DNA from: Acidimicrobiales bacterium
Lineage (GTDB): Bacteria; Actinomycetota; Acidimicrobiia; Acidimicrobiales; Acidimicrobilacustridaceae
Length of the DNA: 64,000 nucleotides
Reading direction: 5' to 3'
Assembly (NCBI GenBank): GCA_025456085.1
Contig: JALOLF010000003.1
Span: 19,416 to 83,415, forward strand
Made by a program: the position numbers and the translations under genes. Of this stretch, positions 16,817 through 24,736 are shown one piece after another; the first letter of the stretch is position 1, and the number at the start of each line of letters is the position of its first letter. Under the pieces are notes generated by a model. It saw only the letters and a program-made list of their open reading frames with translations, had not been told where the DNA came from and did no database searches.

Positions 16817-17584
16817 TCAAGGCGGTCCGCCGGCCGGTCGCCGTGTGACCTCGAGCAGCCAGTCGCACCACGCCTCGACGCCCTCGCCGGTGCGCGCGCT
16901 CACCTGCAGGGTGCGCACCCCGGGGTGCACGTCGGCCAGCGCGGCGTGGAACCGGTCGAGGTCGACGTCGAGGTGGGGGAGCAGGTCCACCTTGTTGAGC
17001 ACCACGAGCTCGACGCTGCGGAACATGACCGGGTACTTGTAGGGCTTGTCCTCGCCCTCGGTGGGCGAGAACACCATGGCCCGGGCGTGCTCCCCGACGG
17101 TGAACTCGGCCGGGCACACGAGGTTGCCCACGTTCTCGACGACGACGAGATCCAGCTCGGCCAGCGGGAGCGCGGGCAGGGCGGCGCGCACCATCGTGGC
17201 GTCGAGGTGGCACTCGCCGCCGAAGCCGTCCGCGGTGTTGAGCAGCGACACGGCGGCGGCGCGGTCACGCAGCCGGTCGGCGTCGAGGCTGGTCTCGATG
17301 TCGCCCTCCACGATGCCGATGCGCAGCCGGTCGCCCAGGTGCTCGAGGGTGCGCTCGAGCAGGGCGGTCTTGCCGGCGCCGGGGGAGGACATGAGGTTGA
17401 CGGTGCGCACCCCGGCAGCGTCGAAGTCGGCCCGGTTGGCGGCGGCGGTGCGGTCGTTCTCGCCCAGGATGTGCGCCAGCACCTCCACCCGCAGCGGTCC
17501 GGTCTCGTACCCGTGGTGGTCGCCCACATCCGCGTGCTCGTGGGTGTGGGTGGTGCCGTCGGCGTGGCGGTGGAACCGTCCCAT
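16817..17584 (-). CDS. hypB: Hydrogenase nickel incorporation GTPase HypB
   Basis: SIMIBI-class GTPase of 255 residues that inserts nickel into the hydrogenase large subunit together with HypA. A short His-rich N-terminus (HADGTTHTHEHADVGDHHG) can store or chelate nickel. P-loop SSPGAGKT lies near 67-74, followed by VEGDIETSLDADR, GGECHLD with the metal-binding Cys-His, VENVGNLVCPAEF and NKVD for guanine recognition. All family motifs are intact. It begins 1 nt after the hypA stop and ends next to hypF. Confidence 0.94.
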   Translation of the reverse strand: MGRFHRHADGTTHTHEHADVGDHHGYETGPLRVEVLAHILGENDRTAAANRADFDAAGVRTVNLMSSPGAGKTALLERTLEHLGDRLRIGIVEGDIETSLDADRLRDRAAAVSLLNTADGFGGECHLDATMVRAALPALPLAELDLVVVENVGNLVCPAEFTVGEHARAMVFSPTEGEDKPYKYPVMFRSVELVVLNKVDLLPHLDVDLDRFHAALADVHPGVRTLQVSARTGEGVEAWCDWLLEVTRRPAGGPP

Positions 17585-17585
17585 G

Positions 17586-17924
17586 TCAGCGCTCCTGCAG
17601 CTCGAGCGAGGTCACGAGGAGCTCCTCGCCTGCGGTGACGCGCACCCCGGTGCTGCCACAGGAGCCGCATCGGAAGGCGGGCTCGTGCAGCACGGTGTGC
17701 GCGTCGCACGTCGGGCAGTGCACCGCGACCGGCACCTCCTCGATGTCGAGCACGCTACCCGCCAGGTCGCTGCCGTCGGTCGACCACGTCCAGCACCAGG
17801 CCAGGGTGTCGGGCACCACCTGGCGCAGGTGGCCCACCTGCACGTGCACGCGCGCCACGGGGCGGCCGGCGGCGTGGGTGCGCACGATGCCGGCGATCGA
17901 CTGGCACAGGGACAGCTCGTGCAC
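17586..17924 (-). CDS. hypA: Hydrogenase nickel metallochaperone HypA
   Basis: Zinc-containing nickel chaperone, 112 residues, GTG start. The N-terminal MHEL provides the nickel site (His2 and the amine), and the zinc site is CPTC near 70-73 and CGSC near 86-89. Length is typical. It delivers nickel to HypB and the hydrogenase precursor. The start fixes the N-terminal His and so cannot be moved without losing function. Lies between hypE and hypB. Confidence 0.93.
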   Translation of the reverse strand: MHELSLCQSIAGIVRTHAAGRPVARVHVQVGHLRQVVPDTLAWCWTWSTDGSDLAGSVLDIEEVPVAVHCPTCDAHTVLHEPAFRCGSCGSTGVRVTAGEELLVTSLELQER

Positions 17925-17936
17925 GGCACCGCTCGC

Positions 17937-19007
17937 TCAGCAGATCCGGGGAAGCTGTTCGGCCAGGGGGAGATCCACGACGCGGGTGCCGCCGATCCCG
18001 GTTCGGGCCACGACCGTCCCGGGGTGGTCGACCACGACTTCGCCGATGACGACGGCGTCCCGGGTGAGCTCGTCGCCCCGCAGGATCTCGAGGGCGCGTT
18101 CGGCGTCGTCGCGGGCGACGAGGGCCACGAAGCAGCCCTCGTTGGCGACCTCCAGCGGGTCGAGGCCGAGGAACCCGCATGCGGCCCGGACCGCCTCGGG
18201 CACGGGCAGCGCCCGCTCGGTGACGACCATGCCCACCGCGGCCGCCGCGGCGAGCTCGTTGAGCGTGGCGGCGACGCCGCCACGGGTGGGATCCCGCAGC
18301 TGGTGCACGTCGACGCCGGCGCGCAACAGCGCCTGGACGGGACGGTGCAGGGCCGCGCAGTCGGAGCGCAGCTCGGTGCCGAACTCGAGGCCCTCGCGCA
18401 CGCTGAGCACGGCGATGCCGTGACGACCGATGGGGCCCGAGACCACGACGACGTCGCCGGGTCGGACCCGGTGGGAGCCGAGGTCGACGTCCGGTGCGAG
18501 CAGCCCGATGCCGGTCGTGGCGACGTAGAGGCCGTCGGCCTGGCCTCGCCCCACCACCTTGGTGTCACCGGCCACCAGCTCCACCCCGGCGTCGCGGGCG
18601 GCGCCGCCGAGGGAGCGGGCGAGCGCATGCAGCTCGTCGAGGGCGAGGCCCTCCTCCAGCACGAACGCCGCCGACAGCCAGCACGGCACGGCGCCGGCCA
18701 TGGCCACGTCGTTCACGGTGCCGTTCACCGCCAGCGTCCCCAGGTCGCCGCCGGGGAAGAAGCGGGGGCGCACGACGAAGGCGTCGGTGCTGACCGCGAG
18801 CCGGGTGGGGCCGGCGCGCACCACGGCGGCGTCGTCGAGGCGGGTCAGCACACCGGTCGCGGCGTCGCCGAGCGCGGGCAGGAACAGGTGCCTCGTCAGC
18901 TCGGCCGACAGACGCCCCCCGCCGCCGTGGCCCGTCACCACCACCGGGTGGTCCCGCAACGGGACTGGACAGGACCAGGCGTCCACGTCGACCCGTGGCT
19001 CGGTCAC
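17937..19007 (-). CDS. hypE: Hydrogenase maturation protein HypE
   Basis: PurM/ThiL-like ATPase of 356 residues that dehydrates the S-carbamoyl group to thiocyanate, the source of CN for the NiFe centre. The protein ends in PRIC, the invariant tail whose Cys is the modified residue. N-terminal [12 protein letters not shown] and [13 protein letters not shown] are family hallmarks. Start GTG 19007 overlaps the hypD stop (GTGA); longer open reading in this frame runs antisense through hypD and is rejected. Confidence 0.94.
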   Translation of the reverse strand: MTEPRVDVDAWSCPVPLRDHPVVVTGHGGGGRLSAELTRHLFLPALGDAATGVLTRLDDAAVVRAGPTRLAVSTDAFVVRPRFFPGGDLGTLAVNGTVNDVAMAGAVPCWLSAAFVLEEGLALDELHALARSLGGAARDAGVELVAGDTKVVGRGQADGLYVATTGIGLLAPDVDLGSHRVRPGDVVVVSGPIGRHGIAVLSVREGLEFGTELRSDCAALHRPVQALLRAGVDVHQLRDPTRGGVAATLNELAAAAAVGMVVTERALPVPEAVRAACGFLGLDPLEVANEGCFVALVARDDAERALEILRGDELTRDAVVIGEVVVDHPGTVVARTGIGGTRVVDLPLAEQLPRIC

Positions 19008-20092
19008 GGCCCGCTCCGGTAGCGGAAGTACGCCGCGCAGGCCCCTTCGGCCGAGACCATGGGCGCCCCCAGGGGGGTCCGCGGCGTGCAGGCCGTGGCG
19101 AACGCGTCGCACTCGGTCGGGGCGAGCAGGCCCTGCAGCACCTCGCCGCTGCGGCACCGGGGCGACTCGAGTGGGCTGATGGTCGCGACGTCGAAGCGGG
19201 TCGCGGCGTCGAAGCCGGCGTACGACGGTGCGAGGCGCCAACCGGAGCGGGGGATCACGCCGAGCCCGCGCCAGGGTTGGTCGCACGTCTCGAAGACCTC
19301 GGCCACGGCGGCCCGAGCCGTGGGGTTGCCCGCGGCTCGCACCGCCCGCGGATAGGCGTTGTCCAGCTCGGCGCGGCCGGCCTCGAGCTGCACCAGCACC
19401 CGCCGGAGGCCGTCGAGCACGTCGAGCGGCTCGAACCCGGTCACCACGATGGGCACCCGGTGGCGCTCGACCAGGGGTTCGTAGGGCGCGGTGCCCATGA
19501 CCGTGCACACGTGCCCGGCGGCCAGGAACCCCTGCACCCGGCACCCGGGAGCGTCGAGGATGGCGGTCATGGCGGGTGGCACCAGCACGTGGGAGACCAG
19601 TACCGAGAAGTTGGCCAGGCCGTCCCGACGCGCCAGCTGCACCGCCAGGGCGCTGGCCGGCGCCGTCGTCTCGAACCCGACGGCCAGGAACACCACCTGG
19701 CGGTCCGGCAGCTCCCGGGCCAGCTGCACGGCGTCGAGGGGGGAGTAGACGAGGCGCACGTCCCCGCCGGCCGCCCTCACCCCGAAGAGGTCCTCGTGCG
19801 AGCCGGGGACGCGCAGCATGTCCCCGAAGGTGCAGAACACCACCTCCGGTCGGGCCGCGATGGCCAGGGCGCGGTCGATGGTCTCGAGCGGGGTCACGCA
19901 CACCGGGCAGCCCGGGCCGTGCACCAGGTGCACCGCGTCGGGCAGCAGCTGGTCGATGCCGTTGCGCACGATGGTGTGGGTCTGGCCGCCACAGACCTCC
20001 ATGACCGTCCACGGTCGGGTGACCGTGCGTCGGATCTCGGCCAGCAGGCCGGCGGCCAGCGCCGGGTCGCCGAACTCGTCCAGGTACCTCAC
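19004..20092 (-). CDS. hypD: Hydrogenase maturation iron-sulfur protein HypD
   Basis: Scaffold for assembly of the Fe(CN)2CO unit, 362 residues. The conserved cysteine motifs are [16 protein letters not shown] (Cys34), HGPGCPVCV (Cys62, Cys65) and [13 protein letters not shown] (Cys87), and further cysteines for the [4Fe-4S] cluster lie near the C-terminus ([22 protein letters not shown]). GTG 20092 is the start, in a GTGA overlap with hypC. Works as a complex with HypC and HypE. Confidence 0.95.
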   Translation of the reverse strand: MRYLDEFGDPALAAGLLAEIRRTVTRPWTVMEVCGGQTHTIVRNGIDQLLPDAVHLVHGPGCPVCVTPLETIDRALAIAARPEVVFCTFGDMLRVPGSHEDLFGVRAAGGDVRLVYSPLDAVQLARELPDRQVVFLAVGFETTAPASALAVQLARRDGLANFSVLVSHVLVPPAMTAILDAPGCRVQGFLAAGHVCTVMGTAPYEPLVERHRVPIVVTGFEPLDVLDGLRRVLVQLEAGRAELDNAYPRAVRAAGNPTARAAVAEVFETCDQPWRGLGVIPRSGWRLAPSYAGFDAATRFDVATISPLESPRCRSGEVLQGLLAPTECDAFATACTPRTPLGAPMVSAEGACAAYFRYRSGP

Positions 20093-20346
20093 GGCGAGCC
20101 GCTCCGGTCGGGCCCGCCCGGCGCGGCGTCGAGCGCACCGAGCAGCTCGAGGGTCTCGCGTGCCGCGTCCTCGTCGAGCCGGGTCAGCGCCACGCCGACG
20201 TGCACGATGGCGTAGTCGCCGACCTCCACCTCGGGCACGTACGCCAGGCAGACCTCCTTGTGGACCCCGCCGAAGTCCACCGAGCCCATGCGGATGCCGT
20301 TGGCCTCCCAGATGTCCTCCACCCGCCCGGGTACGCCGAGACACAT
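20089..20346 (-). CDS. hypC: Hydrogenase maturation chaperone HypC
   Basis: Small HypC/HupF chaperone, 85 residues, beginning MCLGVPGRV; the Cys2 exposed after Met removal binds the iron unit with HypD. GGGAGG lies about 10 nt before the ATG. First gene of hypCDEABF. Its promoter must be in the 61 bp before the amidohydrolase stop or further upstream; an AGCGATCGCT palindrome is at 20363-20372. The hydrogenase this set serves is outside the window. Confidence 0.95.
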   Translation of the reverse strand: MCLGVPGRVEDIWEANGIRMGSVDFGGVHKEVCLAYVPEVEVGDYAIVHVGVALTRLDEDAARETLELLGALDAAPGGPDRSGSP

Positions 20347-20386
20347 GACGCGAGCCTCCCACAGCGATCGCTCGGCGCCGGCGTCG

Positions 20387-20406
20387 CGACGGGCCCTCGC
20401 CCGTCG
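20387..20406 (-). terminator. Stem-loop after the amidohydrolase gene
   Basis: CGACGGGC and GCCCGTCG form a perfect 8-bp GC stem with a 4-nt loop, starting two bases after the stop codon of the 20408-21604 gene. No T tract follows on the minus strand, as is usual in high-GC actinobacteria. It probably insulates the hyp operon from upstream transcription. Confidence 0.55.
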
Positions 20407-20407
20407 A

Positions 20408-21604
20408 TCAGCGGTGGAACGCCGGGCTGGTGGCGTCTGCGGGCACCGATTCGAGCGGACGCTGCAGGTCGGCGGGGGTGGGGCCGTGGGCGTCGGCGAT
20501 GGGTGCCAGCGCCTCGAGGTCGAAGCCGTAGACGCGCGCCGCCGTCTCACCCAGCACCTTGCGCAGGTCGGCGTCGTCCCAGCCGACGAAGGTGTGACGC
20601 AGCGATTCCTTCGAGTAGGGGAAGGTGCCCTCCCGGTGGGGGTAGTCGCTGCCCCACATGAACCGGTCGACGCCGACGCGCCGGAAGACCTCGGCATCGG
20701 GCGGCGGCGGGAAGCTGGCGCCCACGAAGCAGTTCGAGGCGAAGTACTCGCTGGGTCGGCGGGGCAGCATGGCGGCCGACGGGCCCAGTTCGCCGCCGAA
20801 GCGGCCCTGCGCCATCGACTCGTGCAGGTCGTCCATGCGGTCGAGGCAGTCGGGGATCCACGACGAGCCCTGCTCGGTGAGCACGAACACCAGGTTCGGG
20901 TACCGCTCGAACACCCCTGACAGCACCAGGTGCCACAGGGCCCGGTTGGCGTAGAAGCCGACCTCCATGATGTACATGACCGTCGACACCGGGAGCCGGC
21001 CCAGATCCGGCACACCGCTGCCGCCGCCGTGGTGGGTGACCGGGAGCTCGAGCTCCTCGCACAGCGCCCAGATCGGGTCGTAGACCGGCGAGAACAGGGG
21101 ATCGAGGGTGTTGGGGGCCACCCCGGGGAGCAGCACGCCGGACATGCCGTGCTCCCTGCCCCAGCGGATGTCGGCCAGCGCCTCGTCCACGTCGTTGAGC
21201 AGGATCTGCACCAGGCCCGCCCGCCGTGCCGGGTGCGCGGCGACGAAGTCGGCCAGCCAGCGGTTGTGGGCGCGGACCCCGGCCAGGCGCAGCTCGTAGT
21301 CCTCGCGGGTCACGGGTGCGGGTGCGATCACCACGCCGGTGGGGAAGAACGGCGGCACGGTGTTGGGGAACACGACCTCGGCCGCGACCCCGTCGGCGTC
21401 GAGATCGCCGTTTCGGCGCTCGTCGTCCCAGTTGCGCGAGCGGGTGTCGTCCTGCAGGTCCCGGAAGGGGTTCTTGTACCGGCCCCGCCAGGCGTCGAAG
21501 CGATCCCGGTAGGCGGGGTCGAGGTACTCGCGGTACTGGGCGTGGTTGCCCCCGGCGTGGCAGTCCGACGAGATGACGATGTAGTGGTCGGTGGCGGTCG
21601 GCAT
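20408..21604 (-). CDS. Amidohydrolase-2 family protein
   Basis: TIM-barrel metal-dependent hydrolase or decarboxylase, 398 residues. N-terminal YIVISSDCHAGG gives the DxH-like metal residues; internal VTHHGGGSGVPDLG and MWGSDYPHREGTFPY match PF04909 proteins. It is a distant relative of the protein at 10135-11334, sharing the SDYPHREGTFP/VDYPHQDSTWP-type segment. ATG 21604 is chosen for the preceding AGGGGGA. A KstR-like palindrome (21646-21659) lies 41 bp upstream, in the gap after the TetR gene. Substrate unknown. Confidence 0.82.
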   Translation of the reverse strand: MPTATDHYIVISSDCHAGGNHAQYREYLDPAYRDRFDAWRGRYKNPFRDLQDDTRSRNWDDERRNGDLDADGVAAEVVFPNTVPPFFPTGVVIAPAPVTREDYELRLAGVRAHNRWLADFVAAHPARRAGLVQILLNDVDEALADIRWGREHGMSGVLLPGVAPNTLDPLFSPVYDPIWALCEELELPVTHHGGGSGVPDLGRLPVSTVMYIMEVGFYANRALWHLVLSGVFERYPNLVFVLTEQGSSWIPDCLDRMDDLHESMAQGRFGGELGPSAAMLPRRPSEYFASNCFVGASFPPPPDAEVFRRVGVDRFMWGSDYPHREGTFPYSKESLRHTFVGWDDADLRKVLGETAARVYGFDLEALAPIADAHGPTPADLQRPLESVPADATSPAFHR

Positions 21605-21645
21605 CGCGGGTCCCCCTGGTGGCGCGCTCCGTCTGGTGCCTTCAG

Positions 21646-21659
21646 TAGAACACGTTCTA
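21646..21659. promoter_or_regulatory. KstR-like palindromic box
   Basis: TAGAACACGTTCTA is a perfect 6-2-6 inverted repeat that fits TNNAACNNGTTNNA, the consensus described for the cholesterol-catabolism repressor KstR. It lies between the TetR stop and the amidohydrolase start, 41 bp before the ATG. The site fits the steroid flavour of the first operon, though the sequence alone cannot identify the bound protein. Confidence 0.6.
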
Positions 21660-21669
21660 GGCGGCGTCG

Positions 21670-22380
21670 CTAACGCGTGCGGCACACGCCGTCGAGGCCG
21701 CTGGCCACGAACTGCACGATGACGCCGACGTCGTCGGGGTCGAGGCCCCGGGTGGGGTCGGGGGCGGTGGCGGCCGCGGCGGCCAGCAGCTGGAGCAGGG
21801 CGGTCGAGGCCATGCGCCAGCGCGCCGCGATCACGGGTCGGGGGCGGGCGGGGTAGAGGCCGGCCACGTGACCCTCGATGCGCTCCTGCAGGCTGCCGGG
21901 GCCGTAGCCCTCCTGGTAGACGCGGTCGTCGTTGGCGGCGACCAGGTCGGCGATCATCGTGACCCAGCGGCGCCCGCCGACGGGGTCGAGGGTGATGATC
22001 TCGACGAGCGGATCGGCCAGCAGGCGCACCACCTCGGCCGTGCGGGGTGGACGGCGCCGGCCCTCGAGGCCCTCGAGCAGCGCCCGCTCCCGGTCGACGA
22101 GCGTCGCCCCCCGGCGGGCGATCACGGCGCGCAGCAGGCCGTCCTTGTCGCCGAAGTGGTAGTGCACGGAGGCCGGGGCGAGCCCTGCGGCGGCGTTGAT
22201 GGAGCGGATCGAGACCGCCTCCACGCCCTCTTCCGCGAAGAGCTGCTCGGCCACGTCCATGAGCAGCTCGCGGGTCTCGGCACCGCCGGCGCGGCGGCGT
22301 GCACCCTGGCGGGAGCGGCTGGGGCGCTGGGTCACGGGCACCGCCAGATCATGACCGCTGGCGGTCACGATGTCGAGCAT
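21670..22380 (-). CDS. TetR/AcrR-family transcriptional regulator
   Basis: Regulator of up to 236 residues. Helix-turn-helix region RSINAAAGLAPASVHYHFGDKDGL lies near residues 58-81, and the C-terminal two-thirds is the helical ligand-binding domain. The upstream half of the gene is divergent from a luciferase-like monooxygenase, and the gene is flanked by palindromes on both sides (21646-21659 and 22388-22447), so it probably controls itself and its neighbours. ATG 22380 is the longest start; GTG codons a few residues in (beginning VTASGHD or VPVTQRP) are alternatives since no ribosome site is seen. Confidence 0.85.
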   Translation of the reverse strand: MLDIVTASGHDLAVPVTQRPSRSRQGARRRAGGAETRELLMDVAEQLFAEEGVEAVSIRSINAAAGLAPASVHYHFGDKDGLLRAVIARRGATLVDRERALLEGLEGRRRPPRTAEVVRLLADPLVEIITLDPVGGRRWVTMIADLVAANDDRVYQEGYGPGSLQERIEGHVAGLYPARPRPVIAARWRMASTALLQLLAAAAATAPDPTRGLDPDDVGVIVQFVASGLDGVCRTR

Positions 22381-22387
22381 TCGATCA

Positions 22388-22412
22388 GATCAACTGATCA
22401 TTGCAACTGATC
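22388..22412. promoter_or_regulatory. TetR-type operator over the monooxygenase promoter
   Basis: GATCAACTGATC (22388-22399) is an inverted repeat with arms GATCA/TGATC. AACTGATC is repeated 13 bp later at 22405-22412. The cluster lies just upstream of the TetR ATG and overlaps the -35 hexamer TTGCAA of the divergent gene, so binding there would repress both. Confidence 0.55.
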
Positions 22413-22429
22413 GGGAAGTGGCCTAGGGT
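22401..22429 (+). promoter_or_regulatory. Promoter of the luciferase-like monooxygenase gene
   Basis: TTGCAA at 22401-22406 and TAGGGT at 22424-22429 are separated by 17 bp, a good sigma-70-type spacing. Predicted start near 22436. AGAACCTGTTCC, with inner arms GAAC/GTTC, sits exactly there (22436-22447) and resembles half-conserved KstR boxes. Confidence 0.55.
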
Positions 22430-22482
22430 CGGACGAGAACCTGTTCCATTCCGGGGGCGCGGCTCCCACTCCAGGAGGCACG

Positions 22483-23682
22483 GTGGAGTTCGGACTCTTC
22501 TTCAACGGCTACACGCCCGGTCCCGCGGCGCACGACACCGAGTGCGAGCACACGACGCTGATGCGTGAGGTCGAGTACGCGATCCACGCCGACAGGTACA
22601 ACTGGAAGTACACCTGGTTCGGCGAGCACCACGCCCTCACCGAGTACAGCCACATGTCGGCGCCCGAGGTGGTCATGGGCTACGTGGCGGCCCGCACGGA
22701 GCGCATCCACATGGGCTCGGCCATCATGAACCTGAGCCCCCGCGTGAACCACCCGGTGCGCAACGCCGAGCGCGTCGCCATGCTCGACCACATCACCGAC
22801 CAGCGTTACGAGTGGGGCACCGGCCGGGGTGCCGGCAGCCACGAGATCGCCTCGTTCAACATCCTCGACAAGGACTCCACCAAGGTCGAGTGGGAAGAGG
22901 CGGTGCGGGAGATCCCCCGCATGTGGGAGCAGAAGGACTACGCCTACGAGGGCGACCACTTCACCGTGCCGTGGGCCCACAACGTGCTGCCCAAGCCCTA
23001 CGGCAAGGGCCATCCGCCCATCTGGATGGCCTGTGGCAACCCGCCCTCGTTCGGTCGGGCCGGCGAGCTGGGCATCGGCGCCATCGCCTTCAACTTCGAG
23101 CCCATCTTCGCCATGAAGGGCCGCGTCGACGCCTACAAGGAGGCCGCCGCCAACTGCACCGAGCCGCTCGGGCAGTTCAAGAACGACAACATCATGATGA
23201 CCAACGCCGTCATCTGCCTCGAGGATCGCGACGAGGCCCGCCGCATCGCCCTCGGCCGGGGCCGCGGCTACCAGTACACGATGGTCGCTCTCTACCACGA
23301 CACGATGCCCAAGAAGGAGGGCTCGTTCACCTGGCCCGCGCACCCGCCGGCGATCCCCAGCGAGGAGGTCCTCGACCAGGTCATCGCGGCGGGCATGATG
23401 CTGTGCGGCAACCCCGACGAGGTCGCCGAGCAGGCCGCCAACTACCAGTCCGTGGGGTGCGACCAGCTCGTGTTCGGCATGCCCGCCGACGGCATGCACC
23501 ACGAGCAGGTGCTGGAGTGCATCGAGCTGTTCGGCGGCAAGGTCATCCCCGAGTGGGACCGCGACCCGGTGCACTCCACCACCCGGTACCGCGAGACGGC
23601 CGTGCCCAGGTACCCGGTGTTCAACGAGCCGCCGACCGACCTGGTGCCCGAGGTGCTGCCGCAGCACGCGCTCATCCGCTGA
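22483..23682 (+). CDS. Luciferase-like flavin monooxygenase (LLM class)
   Basis: TIM-barrel LLM-class oxidoreductase of 399 residues, GTG start preceded by AGGAGG (22473-22478). It begins MEFGLFFNGYTPG, and EHHALTEY, GSAIMNLSPRVNHPVR and EWGTGRGAGSHE are the usual flavin-pocket segments. FMN- or F420-dependent use cannot be told apart here. Similar proteins oxidise small hydrophobic compounds. Controlled by a promoter with two overlapping operator-like repeats. A second LLM enzyme follows 19 nt downstream, so the two are probably co-transcribed. Confidence 0.87.
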   Translation: MEFGLFFNGYTPGPAAHDTECEHTTLMREVEYAIHADRYNWKYTWFGEHHALTEYSHMSAPEVVMGYVAARTERIHMGSAIMNLSPRVNHPVRNAERVAMLDHITDQRYEWGTGRGAGSHEIASFNILDKDSTKVEWEEAVREIPRMWEQKDYAYEGDHFTVPWAHNVLPKPYGKGHPPIWMACGNPPSFGRAGELGIGAIAFNFEPIFAMKGRVDAYKEAAANCTEPLGQFKNDNIMMTNAVICLEDRDEARRIALGRGRGYQYTMVALYHDTMPKKEGSFTWPAHPPAIPSEEVLDQVIAAGMMLCGNPDEVAEQAANYQSVGCDQLVFGMPADGMHHEQVLECIELFGGKVIPEWDRDPVHSTTRYRETAVPRYPVFNEPPTDLVPEVLPQHALIR

Positions 23683-23701
23683 TCCGGGTCGGGGACGGGT
23701 C

Positions 23702-24715
23702 GTGCGGGTCTCGATGACGGTGCCGACGGAGGACCCGGCGGTGGTCCCGGCGCTCTACCGGGAGCTGGAGGCCATCGGCTACGACTCGGCGTGGTCCTTC
23801 GAGGCCCGTCACGACCCGTTCCTGCCCCTCGCCGTGGCCTCCCAGCACACCCAGCGGTTGCGGCTCGGCACCGCCATCGCCATCGCCTTCGCCCGCACCC
23901 CGATGGTGCTGGCGAACCTCGGCTGGGACCTGCAGACCATCACCGGCGGCCGGTTCGTCCTGGGGCTCGGGTCCCAGATCCGCCAGCACGTGGTGGAGCG
24001 TTTCGGGATGCCGTGGTCGCGCCCCGCCGCCAGGATGGCGGAGCTGGTCCGGGCCGTCCGGGCCATCTGGTCCTCGTGGGAGGACGGCACCCCGTTGGAC
24101 TTCCGGGGCGAGTTCTACCGTCACACCCGGATGATCCCCGCCTTCGACCCCGGACCCAACCGATTCGGTCGCCCGCCGATCTTCACCGCCGGCGTCGGAC
24201 CGCACATGACCGAGGTGGCCGGTGAGGTGGCCGACGGGTTCTTCGTGCACCCCGTGAACACCCGCCGGTCACTGCAGGAGCTCACGCTGCCGGCGCTGGA
24301 TGCGGGGCTGGCCCGTTCCGGTCGGACGCGCCACGATCTCGAGGTGGTGTGCGTGACCATCGTCGTCACGGGCCGCGACGAGGAGGAGCTGACCCGCTCG
24401 CGCGAAGCGGTGCGCCAGCAGCTGGCCTTCTACGGCACCACCCCGGCCTACCGACCCGTGTTCGACCTGCACGACCGGGGCGAGCTCCATCCGCTGCTCG
24501 TGGGGATGGCCCGCGACGGGCGCTGGGACGAGATGGCGGCGCTGATCGACGACGACTTCCTCGAGACCGTGGCCGTGGTGGGCGAGCCCGACGCCGTCGC
24601 CGGCCTCGTGCGGGCACGGCTGGCGGGTATCTCGGACTCGGTGAGCCTGGTCAACAACCGTGCGCCCGATCCCCGGCACCTCGCCGAGGTGGTGGCCGGG
24701 CTGCACGCAGGGTGA
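23702..24715 (+). CDS. Luciferase-like monooxygenase, F420-dependent type
   Basis: LLM-class enzyme, 337 residues, GTG start. YDSAWSFEARHDPFLPLAVA, GTAIAIAFARTPM and GRFVLGLGSQIRQHVVERFG are characteristic of the F420-dependent TIGR03617-like oxidoreductases of actinobacteria (family knowledge). A conserved GVGPHMTEVAGEVADGF follows. It is probably co-transcribed with the preceding LLM gene and works on a related substrate. The window has no F420 biosynthesis genes. Confidence 0.85.
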   Translation: MRVSMTVPTEDPAVVPALYRELEAIGYDSAWSFEARHDPFLPLAVASQHTQRLRLGTAIAIAFARTPMVLANLGWDLQTITGGRFVLGLGSQIRQHVVERFGMPWSRPAARMAELVRAVRAIWSSWEDGTPLDFRGEFYRHTRMIPAFDPGPNRFGRPPIFTAGVGPHMTEVAGEVADGFFVHPVNTRRSLQELTLPALDAGLARSGRTRHDLEVVCVTIVVTGRDEEELTRSREAVRQQLAFYGTTPAYRPVFDLHDRGELHPLLVGMARDGRWDEMAALIDDDFLETVAVVGEPDAVAGLVRARLAGISDSVSLVNNRAPDPRHLAEVVAGLHAG

Positions 24716-24736
24716 GGCCGAGGTCGGCCCGCGCCC

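Noticed and set aside
16799..16820. TTG start of hypF seven codons upstream
   Set aside because: It would give a TTGA overlap with hypB, but the ATG immediately before the acylphosphatase domain fits homologue length better; left as an alternative.
14589..17042. Very long open frame on the plus strand opposite hypF and hypB
   Set aside because: It is antisense to genes with complete HypF and HypB motifs. Long stop-free antisense frames are expected at this GC content, and its translation has no recognisable domain.
20363..20372. AGCGATCGCT palindrome before hypC
   Set aside because: A 10-bp perfect palindrome of a common GATC-containing sequence; not shared with the nikM control region, so not proposed as a nickel operator.
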